A stretch of 64,000 nucleotides of DNA from Candidatus Aenigmatarchaeota archaeon (GCA_030018415.1 JASEGC010000001.1:62001-126000); one strand, 5' to 3'; shown: positions 9,060 through 18,034, numbered from the stretch's first letter. Numbers and translations: made by a program. The notes: generated by a model not told the origin, from the letters alone.

Positions 9060-9676
9060 TGAAAAGAGGACTTTTTTTGGTCATAGAAGGGCCTGACGCT
9101 TCTGGTCAATCGACCCAAACTGAACTGTTAGCGAAATGGTTCGAGAGAAGAGGATTAAAGGTCTTTGTGACGAAAGAACCTACAAACAGTTTGATCGGGG
9201 GGGTAATCAGAGCCGTCTTGAAAAAAGAGTGGAAAATTGATATGAGAACTCTACAATTACTGTTCACAGCTGATAGAGCACATCACTTGCGAATGGAAAT
9301 TAACCCAATGCTGGAAAGGGGTATAAATGTTGTGTGTGATCGTTATATTCTATCTACATTAGCCTTCGGTTCTACAGAAGAAGACTTAGAATGGTTGAAA
9401 CAGATCAACTCAAAATTTCCTGAGCCTGATTTAACATTCATACTCAACGTTCCTGGCAAGATATGCGCCGAAAGAATAGCTAAATCAAGGTTTGGGTTCG
9501 AATTCTTCGAGACTGCTGAAAAATTGGAAATTATCAGGAAGAATTATTTAGATTTAAAGGATTTCTACAAGAACACTCACGTTATCAAAGGATACAATAG
9601 AAGTCCAGTAAAAGTACACAAAGATATAGTTGAAATAATAGAGAAGTTCTGTCTTGAGAAGGGAATTAAAATCTAA
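9059..9676 (+). CDS. tmk: thymidylate kinase (copy 1)
   Basis: About 205 residues of the dTMP kinase family, which phosphorylates dTMP to dTDP with ATP. The P-loop is GPDASGQST near residue 12, the acceptor-binding DRY motif follows at DRYILSTLAFG, and a lid-like arginine-containing stretch is AERIAKSRFG. ATG at 9059 overlaps the DUF1512 stop; an upstream in-frame GTG at 9050 is less likely. A second, diverged copy lies at 11742 in the same cluster. This copy is the better match to a standard Tmk. Confidence 0.9.
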   Translation: MKRGLFLVIEGPDASGQSTQTELLAKWFERRGLKVFVTKEPTNSLIGGVIRAVLKKEWKIDMRTLQLLFTADRAHHLRMEINPMLERGINVVCDRYILSTLAFGSTEEDLEWLKQINSKFPEPDLTFILNVPGKICAERIAKSRFGFEFFETAEKLEIIRKNYLDLKDFYKNTHVIKGYNRSPVKVHKDIVEIIEKFCLEKGIKI

Positions 9677-9722
9677 ACTTAAATTTTAAATAAACAAATA
9701 ACCTTCTTTAAAGAGGATTGTA

Positions 9723-11237
9723 ATGCCAAACTTTACTGACGATGAAATAGCTGTATTAAAAAAACATGTTTCTAACGTTGACAAAGACATTTATGTGATA
9801 TATAACCTTCCTCCTGAAGTCACAGCGGTACTATTTGCTTACGTCAGCAGAAGTCCTTTAAGTTTCAGAGAAAATCTGTTGAAATTAATCAAAAGAAAGG
9901 ATTTGGATATGGGAAGATTGATCGATCTGTTCGGAAGTCAAGGGTTTGATTATACAGAAGCCAAAGAAAAAGCTAGACAATTTCACGAGAAATGGATCAT
10001 TGGTTATGGTCATTCTTCAGTTGCCGAACATGCTATTGCATCTGTCGCAATAGAGAATGTTTCGATTTTAGCTACTAAAGTCATCGAAGACAATCGATTG
10101 GCCTCTTACACTGAAAAATCGACGCGTTATCAGATATTCGATAAGACTAGATACTACAGACCAAAAAAAATAATGAATTCTTCTCATGGTAAATTGTTCG
10201 AAAAAACTTGCAATTATTTTTTTGATACTTATAACGAAATTATCTCAAGGATGATAGATTTCATGAAACAAAAGTATCCAAAACCAAAGGATATGGATGA
10301 AAAGTTTTATGAGAGCGTGAGCAAAGCTAGAGCGTGTGACATCGTCAGGTATATCTTACCTGCTGCTACTCTGACGAACTTAGCGATGACGGCTAATGCC
10401 AGGACTTTGGAACATACCATCACCAAGCTCTTATCGCATCCGCTAGATGAGGTGAGAGACATCGGGGAGTTATTGAAAGAAGAAGTGTCAAAAATCATCC
10501 CAACCTTGGTTAAGTATGCTGATTACAACACGTACATCAGCGGAACAAATCAAGCAATGGAAGAGTTGACAGAAAAGATCGTAAAATTCGATCGTGTTGT
10601 TGGAAATCAGCCAGTAACTCTAGTAGATTATGATCCTGAAGCAGAAGATAAGCTTGTAACAGCAATACTCTATCGTTATTCTAAGTATCCGTTCAATCAA
10701 ATCAGAAAGTTAGTCAAAAAGATGGATCAAAAGAGTAAAGAAAAAATTGTTGATGAATTCCTCAATCGAATGAATGAACATGATTGGCCGATGCGAGAGT
10801 TGGAACACATCTACTATACTTTTGATATCATGATCGATTACGGTGCTTTTCGTGATATTCAAAGGCATAGGATCTGTACACAGACTAATCAGGACTTAAC
10901 AGTAGAACACGGCTACGACATACCTCAAGAAATAATAGATTTGGGGTTCAAGAAAAAATTTGATGATTGTATGAAAATGGCGAAAGAAGCTTTCAATGAG
11001 ATTTCTAAAGAATTTCCTAAGGAAGCTCAATACGTTGTTCCGTTGGCTTTCAAGAAGCGTACATTATTCACTTGGAACTTGCGTGAACTCCATCATTTCA
11101 TCAAGCTGAGGAGTGGTAAAGAAGGGCATATCTCTTACCGAAGAATTGCTCAGAAAGTTTTTGATGAGTTGGAAAAAGTTCATCCATTGTTAGCACGCTA
11201 TATTAGAGTTGACAAATCTATTGGAACTTCAAGGTGA
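9723..11237 (+). CDS. thyX: flavin-dependent thymidylate synthase, tandem-domain form
   Basis: 504 residues, about twice a standard ThyX, because two ThyX-like halves are fused. The first half carries GHSSVAEHAIASVAIEN and a divergent signature (RLASYTEKSTRYQ, about residue 130). The second carries RHRICTQTNQ near residue 383 and the HFIKLRSGKEGHISYRRIA end motif. ThyX converts dUMP to dTMP using FAD, NADPH and methylene-tetrahydrofolate; tetramers normally share active sites between subunits, so a fusion can supply two halves in one chain. It is flanked by the two kinases and two deaminases of the same pathway. Confidence 0.9.
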   Translation: MPNFTDDEIAVLKKHVSNVDKDIYVIYNLPPEVTAVLFAYVSRSPLSFRENLLKLIKRKDLDMGRLIDLFGSQGFDYTEAKEKARQFHEKWIIGYGHSSVAEHAIASVAIENVSILATKVIEDNRLASYTEKSTRYQIFDKTRYYRPKKIMNSSHGKLFEKTCNYFFDTYNEIISRMIDFMKQKYPKPKDMDEKFYESVSKARACDIVRYILPAATLTNLAMTANARTLEHTITKLLSHPLDEVRDIGELLKEEVSKIIPTLVKYADYNTYISGTNQAMEELTEKIVKFDRVVGNQPVTLVDYDPEAEDKLVTAILYRYSKYPFNQIRKLVKKMDQKSKEKIVDEFLNRMNEHDWPMRELEHIYYTFDIMIDYGAFRDIQRHRICTQTNQDLTVEHGYDIPQEIIDLGFKKKFDDCMKMAKEAFNEISKEFPKEAQYVVPLAFKKRTLFTWNLRELHHFIKLRSGKEGHISYRRIAQKVFDELEKVHPLLARYIRVDKSIGTSR

Positions 11238-11241
11238 TAAA

Positions 11242-11742
11242 GTGGTTGTTTTGGGTTATGAAGAAATAAAAGAATTAATAAAATCAAAAAAACTTCTAGA
11301 AAATGTCGATGGGAATAACATACAACCTGCTGGCGTTGATCTGAGAGTTAAATGTATCTACAGGCTGAAGAATGGGGGTTACATAGGAACAAAAAAAGGA
11401 CAAAACCCAGAGGTGGAGAATATTTGTAATAAACTTGGAAATAAATTTACACTTAAACCGAATGAATTCGTACTCGTAGAAACTATGGAAAAAGTGAACA
11501 TGCCCAATGATCTTTTAGCGATAATATTGCCGAGGAGTAGCCTGTTTAGGTGTGGCGTTAGTTTACACACAGCTGTAGTAGATCCTGGTTTCATAGGCAC
11601 GTTAACGTTCGGGATGAAAAACTTAAGTGAACATCCCTTTGAAATAGAAATAGGATCAAAGATAGGGCAAATCGTTTTTGAAGTAGTAAAAGGAAATACC
11701 AAACTCTATGATGGAAAATACCAAGGGGGGAAGGTGACTTAA
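11242..11742 (+). CDS. dcd: dCTP deaminase / dUTPase family protein
   Basis: About 166 residues. The trimeric dCTP deaminase/dUTPase fold is shown by NIQPAGVDLRV near the start, LPRSSLFRCGVSLHTAVVDPGFIGTLTFG in the centre (written here only as its key segments PRSSL and VVDPGF) and a C-terminal GKYQGG. GTG at 11242 is chosen because AGGTGAT lies just upstream; a longer TTG start at 11209 would overlap thyX. The enzyme would supply dUMP precursors for ThyX and may also hydrolyse dUTP. The stop overlaps the next gene's ATG. Confidence 0.85.
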   Translation: MVVLGYEEIKELIKSKKLLENVDGNNIQPAGVDLRVKCIYRLKNGGYIGTKKGQNPEVENICNKLGNKFTLKPNEFVLVETMEKVNMPNDLLAIILPRSSLFRCGVSLHTAVVDPGFIGTLTFGMKNLSEHPFEIEIGSKIGQIVFEVVKGNTKLYDGKYQGGKVT

Positions 11743-12350
11743 TGCCTCTTATAGTTTTAGACGGACTCGATGGCTCTGGAGGTTCGACACAAACAAATCT
11801 TCTGAAAAAATTTTTTGAGAAGAAAAACATTCCATATCTTTTTGTCAAATCACCTGAGTATGGAACAGAAACAGGCCACTCAATCCGTGATTACCTCGAT
11901 GGTAAAATAAAGTTGAAGCCAAAACAAGCATTCGTATTGTTTGCCACAGATGTGTTGAATTCAGTGCCGATTATTAAAAAAGGTTTGGAAGAGAATAAAG
12001 TCGTTATTGCCGACCGTTACATCACTTCTACGATCGCTTATCAGTGCGCAAACGGTTATTCTTTTGAGAGCGCTTTGAATTTTGTAAAATTGCATGAATA
12101 TCCTGAAGCTGACCTCATAATTTTTATCGACATCAAGCCAGAAACGAGCATGAAGAGAAAGTTGAAAGAACATGGAAGGTTGGACAGGCATGAAAAGGAT
12201 TTAAATTTTTTAAGAAAAGTTAGAGAATTTTATTCAAAAGAAATCAAAGGAAATATTCTGGGTAGATGGGTTGTTGTAGATGGTGAGAAAAGCATAGAAG
12301 AAGTCCACAAAGATATTATAAATTCAATAAAACCATTATATCAAGAGTGA
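11742..12350 (+). CDS. thymidylate-kinase-like protein (copy 2)
   Basis: 202 residues of the dTMP-kinase family, clearly paralogous to the gene at 9059. P-loop GLDGSGGST at residues 8-16, phosphate-contacting DRYITSTIAYQ, and a lid segment KRKLKEHGRLDRHE. The acceptor-site region differs from copy 1 (EYGTETGHSIRDYL against EPTNSLIGGVIR). One copy may prefer dUMP, dCMP or another NMP, which would complete the cluster; this is inference. It overlaps dcd by 1 nt and the dCMP deaminase start by a few bases. Confidence 0.8.
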   Translation: MPLIVLDGLDGSGGSTQTNLLKKFFEKKNIPYLFVKSPEYGTETGHSIRDYLDGKIKLKPKQAFVLFATDVLNSVPIIKKGLEENKVVIADRYITSTIAYQCANGYSFESALNFVKLHEYPEADLIIFIDIKPETSMKRKLKEHGRLDRHEKDLNFLRKVREFYSKEIKGNILGRWVVVDGEKSIEEVHKDIINSIKPLYQE

Positions 12351-12355
12351 AAAGC

Positions 12356-12871
12356 ATGATAAACCAAAGGATTTCCAAGGATGAATACTATCTCCAAATT
12401 GCTAGAACAGTAGCTCAGAGATCTCCATGTATAAGACGCCAGTTTGGAGCGATCATAGTAAAGGATGATGTGATAGTCTCAACAGGATACAATGGACCTG
12501 CAAGAGGAGTGATAAACTGTACCGAGATCGGATGCTTGAAAGACGAGATGAACCTACCACATTACAGTGGATATGAACATTGCCCTGCCGTCCACTCAGA
12601 GGAAAACTGCATATTAAATGCAGCCAGACATGGAGCAAATGTTCTGAATGGAACAATGTTCATCTGCGGTCAAAACTTCAAGGATAAATCTATAACTGAG
12701 TCTAAACCATGCGAAAGATGTAAAAGAGCCATCATAAATGCGGGCATAAGAGAAGTGTTGACGATGGATAAAAATGGAAAGATAACAAGATATGAGGTTA
12801 AAGATTGGGTTGAAGAAGATAGTAAAACTTATATAGATAAGTTGAGGGAGATAAAGAAATTAAAAAAGTGA
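12356..12871 (+). CDS. dCMP deaminase family protein
   Basis: About 171 residues of the zinc-dependent cytidine/deoxycytidylate deaminase family. The zinc site is visible as HSEEN (His plus catalytic Glu) and PCERC (two Cys), with the ComE-type insert containing CTEIGC and EHCPAVH. It would convert dCMP to dUMP, feeding ThyX. Two starts are possible: ATG 12356 or in-frame GTG 12347 overlapping the upstream stop. It is the fifth consecutive pyrimidine gene in the operon. Confidence 0.9.
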   Translation: MINQRISKDEYYLQIARTVAQRSPCIRRQFGAIIVKDDVIVSTGYNGPARGVINCTEIGCLKDEMNLPHYSGYEHCPAVHSEENCILNAARHGANVLNGTMFICGQNFKDKSITESKPCERCKRAIINAGIREVLTMDKNGKITRYEVKDWVEEDSKTYIDKLREIKKLKK

Positions 12872-12875
12872 TTTC

Positions 12876-13391
12876 ATGGCACTAAGACCTGGAAGAACTG
12901 TGAGAAAACTTGAAAGACCTTACACTAGAATATCGAAGAAAAAACCTAGAAAAAGTTATATAGTCGGTGTTCCTTACTCTAGAATACACATTTTTGAGAT
13001 GGGCAATAGAAACAAAGAATTCGATACCAACGTTTGGTTGGTAGCTGAAAAATCAGTTCAGATTAGAGATAATGCTTTAGAATCAGCAAGGGTTGTTTCA
13101 AACAAGTTTTTGGAAAGGGAACTCGGTTCAGACAACTATTTCATGAAAGTTCTTGTTTTTCCTCACCATGTTTTACGCGAGCATGCTCTTGCCACTGGAG
13201 CAGGAGCAGATAGGTTCTCCAGCGGAATGAGGCATTCTTTTGGGAAGCCGAGTGGAAGGGCTGTACAGATAAGGAAGGGTCAGGAAATATTCGTGTTGAA
13301 AGTTGATAAGAAGGATATAGCAGTCGCAAGAAAAGCATTGAAGAGAGCTGATTCAAAGTTGTCGACTACTTGTAGGATAAAGGTTGAATGA
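12876..13391 (+). CDS. rpl10e: ribosomal protein L10e (uL16)
   Basis: 171 residues matching archaeal L10e: the N-terminal ALRPGRTVRKLERPYTR, the central FPHHVLREHALATGAGADR and the GKPSGRAVQIRKGQ loop that reaches the peptidyl-transferase region of the large subunit. ATG at 12876 lies 4 nt after the dCMP deaminase stop, so a translation gene closes the nucleotide operon. Length and motifs are normal. Confidence 0.95.
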   Translation: MALRPGRTVRKLERPYTRISKKKPRKSYIVGVPYSRIHIFEMGNRNKEFDTNVWLVAEKSVQIRDNALESARVVSNKFLERELGSDNYFMKVLVFPHHVLREHALATGAGADRFSSGMRHSFGKPSGRAVQIRKGQEIFVLKVDKKDIAVARKALKRADSKLSTTCRIKVE

Positions 13392-13404
13392 TTATTGTAG
13401 TTAG

Positions 13405-14364
13405 TTAAACTTTATTCCATATGAACTTGAAGATTTTTACAATAATCTTAAACGCAACGAATATTGGCACCAGAACTATAATCGCATATATTATCCATAC
13501 GATTATCTTTACGAATATGACTATCGGTATAGTTATCAAGTCCGTCCCAGCGTTGGTGACATCTCTTACGCTATTCCTCAGCTTTGACCTTAATTCCCTA
13601 CCTAGATCTTCAGGCATGAGCTCTATCTTCTTTTCTTGAGTGAGGGTTATACTTAAACTGGCGTGTTTTGCTTGTTTTTCGACTTGCTCAACGGAGTAAC
13701 CGTGTTGTCTCAACATCCTCACCACATCTAATTTTCTTTGTGTGATTTTCATGGCAAGTTCAATGCTGGATTCAGTAACATTCATTGCCTCTGTTCTTTG
13801 TAAAAATTTATCGTATACACTCAATGCCATTTGCAATATCTGTATCTCATCTAGTTGTTGTTCTACAGTCACCCTGTAAAGTTCTAAGTTAGCGTTCTTG
13901 ACATCGAAGTTTTTCATCAGCCAATCAGCGAATGAATCAAAGTTTTCAAACGGAATTTTCAAGTTTGTCGTTATAGATATCTGTCTGTAGTCTTCATTCC
14001 TACTTACAGTTTCAACCCAACCGTTAAATGATTCTGCTTTTTGACGTATTTTCTCGTAATCTGAATTGGCATCGGTTGATTTTATGTTAGCTGAACCTTT
14101 CTTGACTTGATACTCAGTAGGTTTTGATAGTATTTCTCCAGTTTTTTGCTCTATTTGTTGCTCATAAGCAGTTTTACTTATACCTGTCAAAGGAGCATAA
14201 GCAGGAGCAGGAGCATATTCTGAGATACCCATACGAGCAGAATACAATCCTCCTATGAAAGTATAGGAAATTACACCAACAATGACTAGTATGACAAAAA
14301 CAGTTAAGAATATGATTTTGTGCTTCTTTATCAAAGATACAATGCCTTCAATTTCTTTTTTCAA
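13405..14364 (-). CDS. DUF4349 membrane protein
   Basis: 319 residues. An N-terminal transmembrane segment (IIFLTVFVILVIVGVISYTF, about 14-33) is followed by an extracytoplasmic DUF4349-like domain (GSANIKSTDANSDYEKI, GWVETVSRNE, TTNLKIPFENFDSF), a coiled-coil region and one or two C-terminal transmembrane segments (IVIFVKIIVWIIYAIIVLVP). DUF4349 proteins are membrane-bound and uncharacterised. Convergent with rpl10e. Confidence 0.8.
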   Translation of the reverse strand: MKKEIEGIVSLIKKHKIIFLTVFVILVIVGVISYTFIGGLYSARMGISEYAPAPAYAPLTGISKTAYEQQIEQKTGEILSKPTEYQVKKGSANIKSTDANSDYEKIRQKAESFNGWVETVSRNEDYRQISITTNLKIPFENFDSFADWLMKNFDVKNANLELYRVTVEQQLDEIQILQMALSVYDKFLQRTEAMNVTESSIELAMKITQRKLDVVRMLRQHGYSVEQVEKQAKHASLSITLTQEKKIELMPEDLGRELRSKLRNSVRDVTNAGTDLITIPIVIFVKIIVWIIYAIIVLVPIFVAFKIIVKIFKFIWNKV

Positions 14365-14475
14365 TTTTTGTACCTCTAGTAATTAGTATTTCAAAAGCGG
14401 GTTAATAAATCTATCTAAAATTACTTAATCAGACTTCCAACTTTCCCAAATTCTTCTCCATTTATGATATTTGAT

Positions 14476-15981
14476 TCATATAACTTTTCCCAGTGCATCT
14501 AATTTTTCTCCCTTTAAAAATCTCTTTAAAACATCGCTTAATTCTGAAATTTTAACTCTAATTTGTTTCATCGTATCTCTTTCTCTCAGTGTAATCGTAG
14601 AATCTTCTAATGTTTGATAATCAATCGTAAGAGCCCCGAAAGTCCCTATCTCATCTGCTCTGGCGTATCTTCGTCCAATCGATCCAGAAAAATCAAAATA
14701 AACATCAAACTCTTTCTTAAGAATCTCATAAATTTCTTTAGCTTTTTCTAGCAACCCATCTTTGTTAACTAGTGAAAAAATTGCAAAATGATAAGGTGCG
14801 ATTTTAGACGGAAATGCAAACCATGACCAACCTCGATCTTTTCCTTCTCGAAAACAATGTAATAATATACCTGCAATCGTTCTTTCAATACCGAAGGAGG
14901 GTTCCATTACATGACTAATAATTTTTCTTCCATCATCTGTTAAAACTGTCAAATCTTTTTTAGAAAACTTCATGTGTTTTTTCAGATCATAATCAGTTCT
15001 ATATGCATTACCAACAGTTTCTTTCCAACCGAAGTCAAATTTTATCTCTAGATCGAAGTTGCCGCAACTGTAATGTGGCGTTTCTTCTGGCAACATATGC
15101 CTGAATCTTAACGCATCAGAAGGAATGCCCAAAGATTTGTAAAATTCAAATTCCTTCACCAAAAAATAAACCATCCATTCATTAGGAACAATTTTCTTTT
15201 TTATTGCTTCTTCGGCTGTAATGGTTATCGGTTCTTTCTTTTTCTTCTGTGCCTCTCTCGTGAATACCGTTATTTTCTTGTCCTTCACTTCATCAAACTT
15301 GAGACATTTTGGATGTTTAGGATCGATGAACATCTCTATTTCCATTTGATTGAATTCTCTTACTCTCACGACGAAATGTCTTGGCGATATCTCGTTCCTG
15401 AATGACCTTCCCACTTGAGCTACGCCAAAAGGCAACCTAGACCTAGCAACACGGAGAAGTCTTTGGAAAGAAGTGAAAATGTTCTGAGCAGTCTCTGGCC
15501 TTAGATAAGCGGGTTTGCCACCGACAGGACTTATCTCTGTCTTGAGCATTAAGTTGAACAACCTAACGTCGCTCAATTCACCACCACAGTTAGGACATTT
15601 TACATTCTTCTCCTTGATTATTTTTGATAACTCATTAACAGGTTTTCCTTCGACAAACATACCAGTCTTTTCTTGTATAAGGTCATCTGCTCTGTGGATA
15701 CTCTTACATTTTTTACATTGAGTGATAGGATCAACGAAACTTTTGAGATGTCCGGATGCGATGAACACCTTCTCGGGTAAAACGGTACAACCATCCATCT
15801 CGAATATGTTATCCTCTGACTTAACGAAGAATTCCCTCCAATAATCTATGAGTTTTCTCTTCAGTAAAGTGCCAACAGGACCATAATCGAAAAACCCAGA
15901 CATAATCGAGTAGATTTCTGCAGTTGGATAGATGATACCCCTGTTAAGACATATTCTTTGGATTTCTTCCATCTTTGACAT
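14476..15981 (-). CDS. glyS: glycyl-tRNA synthetase, archaeal/eukaryal type
   Basis: 501 residues, class II homodimeric GlyRS. Motif 1 region is near SGFFDYGPVG; an inserted zinc-binding segment has CKKCKS and CPNCGGE; PAYLRPETAQNIFTSF and VAQVGRSFRNEISPRH form motif 2; EPSFGIERTIAGIL is motif 3. The anticodon-binding domain lies at the C-terminus (PYHFAIFSLV..., YDRSG-like FDFSGSIGRRYARADE). All catalytic motifs are present, so it should charge tRNA-Gly, including the intron-bearing tRNA-Gly(GCC) at 37673. Confidence 0.95.
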   Translation of the reverse strand: MSKMEEIQRICLNRGIIYPTAEIYSIMSGFFDYGPVGTLLKRKLIDYWREFFVKSEDNIFEMDGCTVLPEKVFIASGHLKSFVDPITQCKKCKSIHRADDLIQEKTGMFVEGKPVNELSKIIKEKNVKCPNCGGELSDVRLFNLMLKTEISPVGGKPAYLRPETAQNIFTSFQRLLRVARSRLPFGVAQVGRSFRNEISPRHFVVRVREFNQMEIEMFIDPKHPKCLKFDEVKDKKITVFTREAQKKKKEPITITAEEAIKKKIVPNEWMVYFLVKEFEFYKSLGIPSDALRFRHMLPEETPHYSCGNFDLEIKFDFGWKETVGNAYRTDYDLKKHMKFSKKDLTVLTDDGRKIISHVMEPSFGIERTIAGILLHCFREGKDRGWSWFAFPSKIAPYHFAIFSLVNKDGLLEKAKEIYEILKKEFDVYFDFSGSIGRRYARADEIGTFGALTIDYQTLEDSTITLRERDTMKQIRVKISELSDVLKRFLKGEKLDALGKVI

Positions 15982-16029
15982 GATATCAATTTTAGTTTAT
16001 CAATAACAAAAATTTATCTTATTCAGATT

Positions 16030-16218
16030 TTATGAAAGGACCTTCAGTATCTTCGATTTAATTATGCTCATTCCGCCGGTTGCCCTCGCTAGAATATTAC
16101 CACAAACAAGGCATTTTACGTCAGCTGAAGCCTTATTGAATATTATCTGCTCGTTCTTACATGTGAAACATTGAACTTTAAGAAACTTACTTTTAGGTTG
16201 TTTTATTAGTTCTCTCAT
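16030..16218 (-). CDS. rps27e: ribosomal protein S27e
   Basis: 62 residues from ATG 16218, chosen because GGAG lies about 8 nt upstream; a longer ATG at 16239 would overlap the L44e stop. The zinc ribbon is CFTCKNEQ...KCLVCGN, followed by the conserved ARATGG segment. It lies downstream of L44e in the same order as in many archaea. Confidence 0.93.
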   Translation of the reverse strand: MRELIKQPKSKFLKVQCFTCKNEQIIFNKASADVKCLVCGNILARATGGMSIIKSKILKVLS

Positions 16219-16235
16219 GAGATCAACTCCATAAA

Positions 16236-16517
16236 TCATGTTTTGACTAATTCAAATTTTTTTATTCTAAAACCTTGTCCTTTCGTGTGTTTTTTCCCAC
16301 ATTCTTTACATTTGTATCTTAAGTCGAGTTTTTTGGTCGCTTTCTCATACTCGGGCTTCGGTCTTGGGAAGCTACCATACCCCTTCAATTTTTTTCTGAA
16401 TCTTCTCTCACCTTGTCTCATCTTACCTCTAGGTTTTTTCTTAACCTGTTCAACGGGATGTTCGGTATGCCGCTTGCAGTACTTGCAGTAAATTCTAACT
16501 TCCTTTGGGAACTTCAT
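16236..16517 (-). CDS. rpl44e: ribosomal protein L44e (eL42)
   Basis: 93 residues from ATG 16517 with GAAAGGT upstream; an earlier in-frame ATG at 16532 is less likely. Two CxxC knuckles ([10 protein letters not shown] and [13 protein letters not shown]) frame a basic core with [18 protein letters not shown]. The protein sits near the E site of the large subunit. It is followed by S27e, a common archaeal pair. Confidence 0.95.
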   Translation of the reverse strand: MKFPKEVRIYCKYCKRHTEHPVEQVKKKPRGKMRQGERRFRKKLKGYGSFPRPKPEYEKATKKLDLRYKCKECGKKHTKGQGFRIKKFELVKT

Positions 16518-16528
16518 ATTAATACCTT

Positions 16529-16860
16529 TCAATGTTTCTTTCTTATATTAAGGGAATAGATTTTTAAATTCTGCTTACTTGGTTGAATTTCCACCTTACC
16601 TTCTTTTTTTAGTTTACATAAATGTTCTCTTACTCTATGTCCTGGTTTTCTGTTTAATTTTTTGGCTAATTCACAAACACCTAAAGGTCCTTCTTATTCC
16701 GAGTAAATTGGCTAATTTTCTTTCACTACCTGCAAATTTTACAGAATATTCAAAAAGTTTTTATAACTGGGTTTTTAATTTTCACATAAACTCTCCAGTT
16801 GAATAAATCCCACAATTCTATTTTCATTATCACTACATTTATTATCTACACAATGAATAT
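16529..16860 (-). pseudogene. decayed winged-helix gene remnant
   Basis: No intact ORF is present, but the minus strand carries recognisable protein fragments in different frames. The 3' part reads LGVCELAKKLNRKPGHRVRE followed by HLCKLKKEGKVEIQPSK, a good winged-helix pattern, ending at a TGA at 16529. Just upstream, in another frame, is KFAGSERKLANLLGI, and farther upstream VGFIQLESLCEN. Frame changes and in-frame stops separate these pieces. The fragment could derive from a regulator or from a homing-endonuclease-type protein. It lies between the L44e/S27e pair and GINS. Confidence 0.5.
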
Positions 16861-16916
16861 AATCAACTTTTTGGAGGAGTAAAGTTGGGATGAACAATAG
16901 AAAAACGGGTAAAATG

Positions 16917-17453
16917 CTATTTTTTATAACTCTTTACCTTTCCCACTTTTTTCAATAATTTAGCATTATCTTTCGGGATATCAGCCACGTCTCCTTTCTT
17001 GAACGGGCCATAACTCTTCATGTCAGCACCTATGAAATCCTCCACGTCTTCAATGAATTCAACTGACTCGAAATCTTCTTCTTTAGTTTTTTTCAACAAC
17101 TTATTTAAAACCATCTCTCTTTGGGTTCTTAACATGTTGACTGCCGATTCAAAAAATTCTTTTTCTTCTTCTATAAGGTTTTGAGGTGGTATGCCAGTTC
17201 TGGCTGCTATTATAGCATGGTTGATGATCTTTGTCTCTCTCCTGTTGTAAACATCTTCCAAGAGCATTTCTACATTCTTAACTTCTAGTGAAGCAGCTCT
17301 GTCTCTTTGTTTTTCTGATAACTTTCTTTTCTGTTCTAGATAATCCTTGGCTTTCTTGTAGAAATCTTCTGGTATTTTTGAAAGCTTGGGCTCTCTCTGC
17401 TCATCCCTCTGCACTTTTCTTATAAACTCAAAAGTTATAGGTTCTTCTGGCAT
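16917..17453 (-). CDS. GINS replication factor subunit
   Basis: 178 residues resembling archaeal Gins51/GINS proteins. An N-terminal helical A domain contains IPEDFYKKAKDYLEQKRK and the characteristic ETKIINHAIIAARTG helix, and a small C-terminal B domain starts near DMKSYGPFKKGDVADIPKDNAKLL. GINS links the MCM helicase to GAN/RecJ-type proteins and primase at the fork. The replicative primase gene lies about 600 bp upstream on the same strand, so this is a small replication locus interrupted by the 162-aa gene. Confidence 0.8.
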   Translation of the reverse strand: MPEEPITFEFIRKVQRDEQREPKLSKIPEDFYKKAKDYLEQKRKLSEKQRDRAASLEVKNVEMLLEDVYNRRETKIINHAIIAARTGIPPQNLIEEEKEFFESAVNMLRTQREMVLNKLLKKTKEEDFESVEFIEDVEDFIGADMKSYGPFKKGDVADIPKDNAKLLKKVGKVKSYKK

Positions 17454-17524
17454 ACAATAGAAAATAAGGATTAAAAATTAAAATACATTATGAAAATCGA
17501 TTAAAAGTCTGCTTTAATTTAAGT

Positions 17525-17546
17525 ATGCGGAGGTGGGATTTGAACT
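17525..17546 (-). other. isolated tRNA 3'-end-like fragment
   Basis: On the minus strand the sequence AGTTCAAATCCCACCTCCGC matches a tRNA T loop (TTCAAAT), the 3' side of a T stem and the 3' acceptor strand. The expected 5' T-stem strand is mismatched (ATGAG against CCCAC) and no D or anticodon arm precedes it. The stop codon of the 162-aa gene falls in this fragment. It may be an integration-site copy left by an element that used a tRNA gene, or the 3' piece of a split tRNA. No matching 5' half was seen in the window. Confidence 0.45.
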
Positions 17547-18034
17547 CATGTATCTTTTCTCTTCATCTCTAAAAGGATACTTTGACTTATTGGTTTTTCG
17601 AGATATTTATAAACTTGTTCTAAAGTTTTACCTTCAAAATCTAGCAACTTACCTGATTTAAAAATGCCTATACTAATCGATCCATTTTTTTCAAATATTT
17701 TTATATCTGTAATGGAAATAGCGCATTTTTTACTAGACTTATCTTTAAAACAAAATTCTGTATCACCATGGTATACTTTAGAACCATCAACAATCCCTTC
17801 ATTTAATAAACGGGGTAATACTTCTGAATGAATGAACTTCCTAAGTTGGTATGGTTTATATCTTTTGACTTCCGTGTTTGAAGCATATGATACAACTGAT
17901 GTTAATTTAAAACCCATTTTTTCTAGTTGCTGGATTGCTGGTATTTTATTAAAATCTTTTGGCAAAAATGTCTCTAACTGGGAATACAATTGTTCTAAGA
18001 AATTATTTTTTCCCAAACTTAGTTGATATGCCAT
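17546..18034 (-). CDS. 162-aa protein of unknown function ending in a tRNA-like fragment
   Basis: 162 residues, mixed alpha/beta, Lys-rich, with short hydrophobic strands (CAISITDIKIFEKNGSISIGIF) near the centre. No motif or family is recognised. The TGA stop lies in a tRNA-3'-end-like sequence, so the C-terminus (EMKRKDT) may have been set by an integration event. It separates GINS from primase, which makes acquisition by a small integrated element plausible. The start at 18034 lacks a clear ribosome-binding site. Confidence 0.55.
   Translation of the reverse strand: MAYQLSLGKNNFLEQLYSQLETFLPKDFNKIPAIQQLEKMGFKLTSVVSYASNTEVKRYKPYQLRKFIHSEVLPRLLNEGIVDGSKVYHGDTEFCFKDKSSKKCAISITDIKIFEKNGSISIGIFKSGKLLDFEGKTLEQVYKYLEKPISQSILLEMKRKDT

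Noticed and set aside
8450-9118. 222-aa minus-strand ORF opposite DUF1512
   Set aside because: It mirrors a conserved coding region in antisense and has low-complexity hydrophobic content; it is a shadow.
16870-16935. Plus-strand mini-ORF after GGAGGAG at 16874
   Set aside because: It overlaps the end of the GINS gene and its product has no features; kept only as a possible repeat box.
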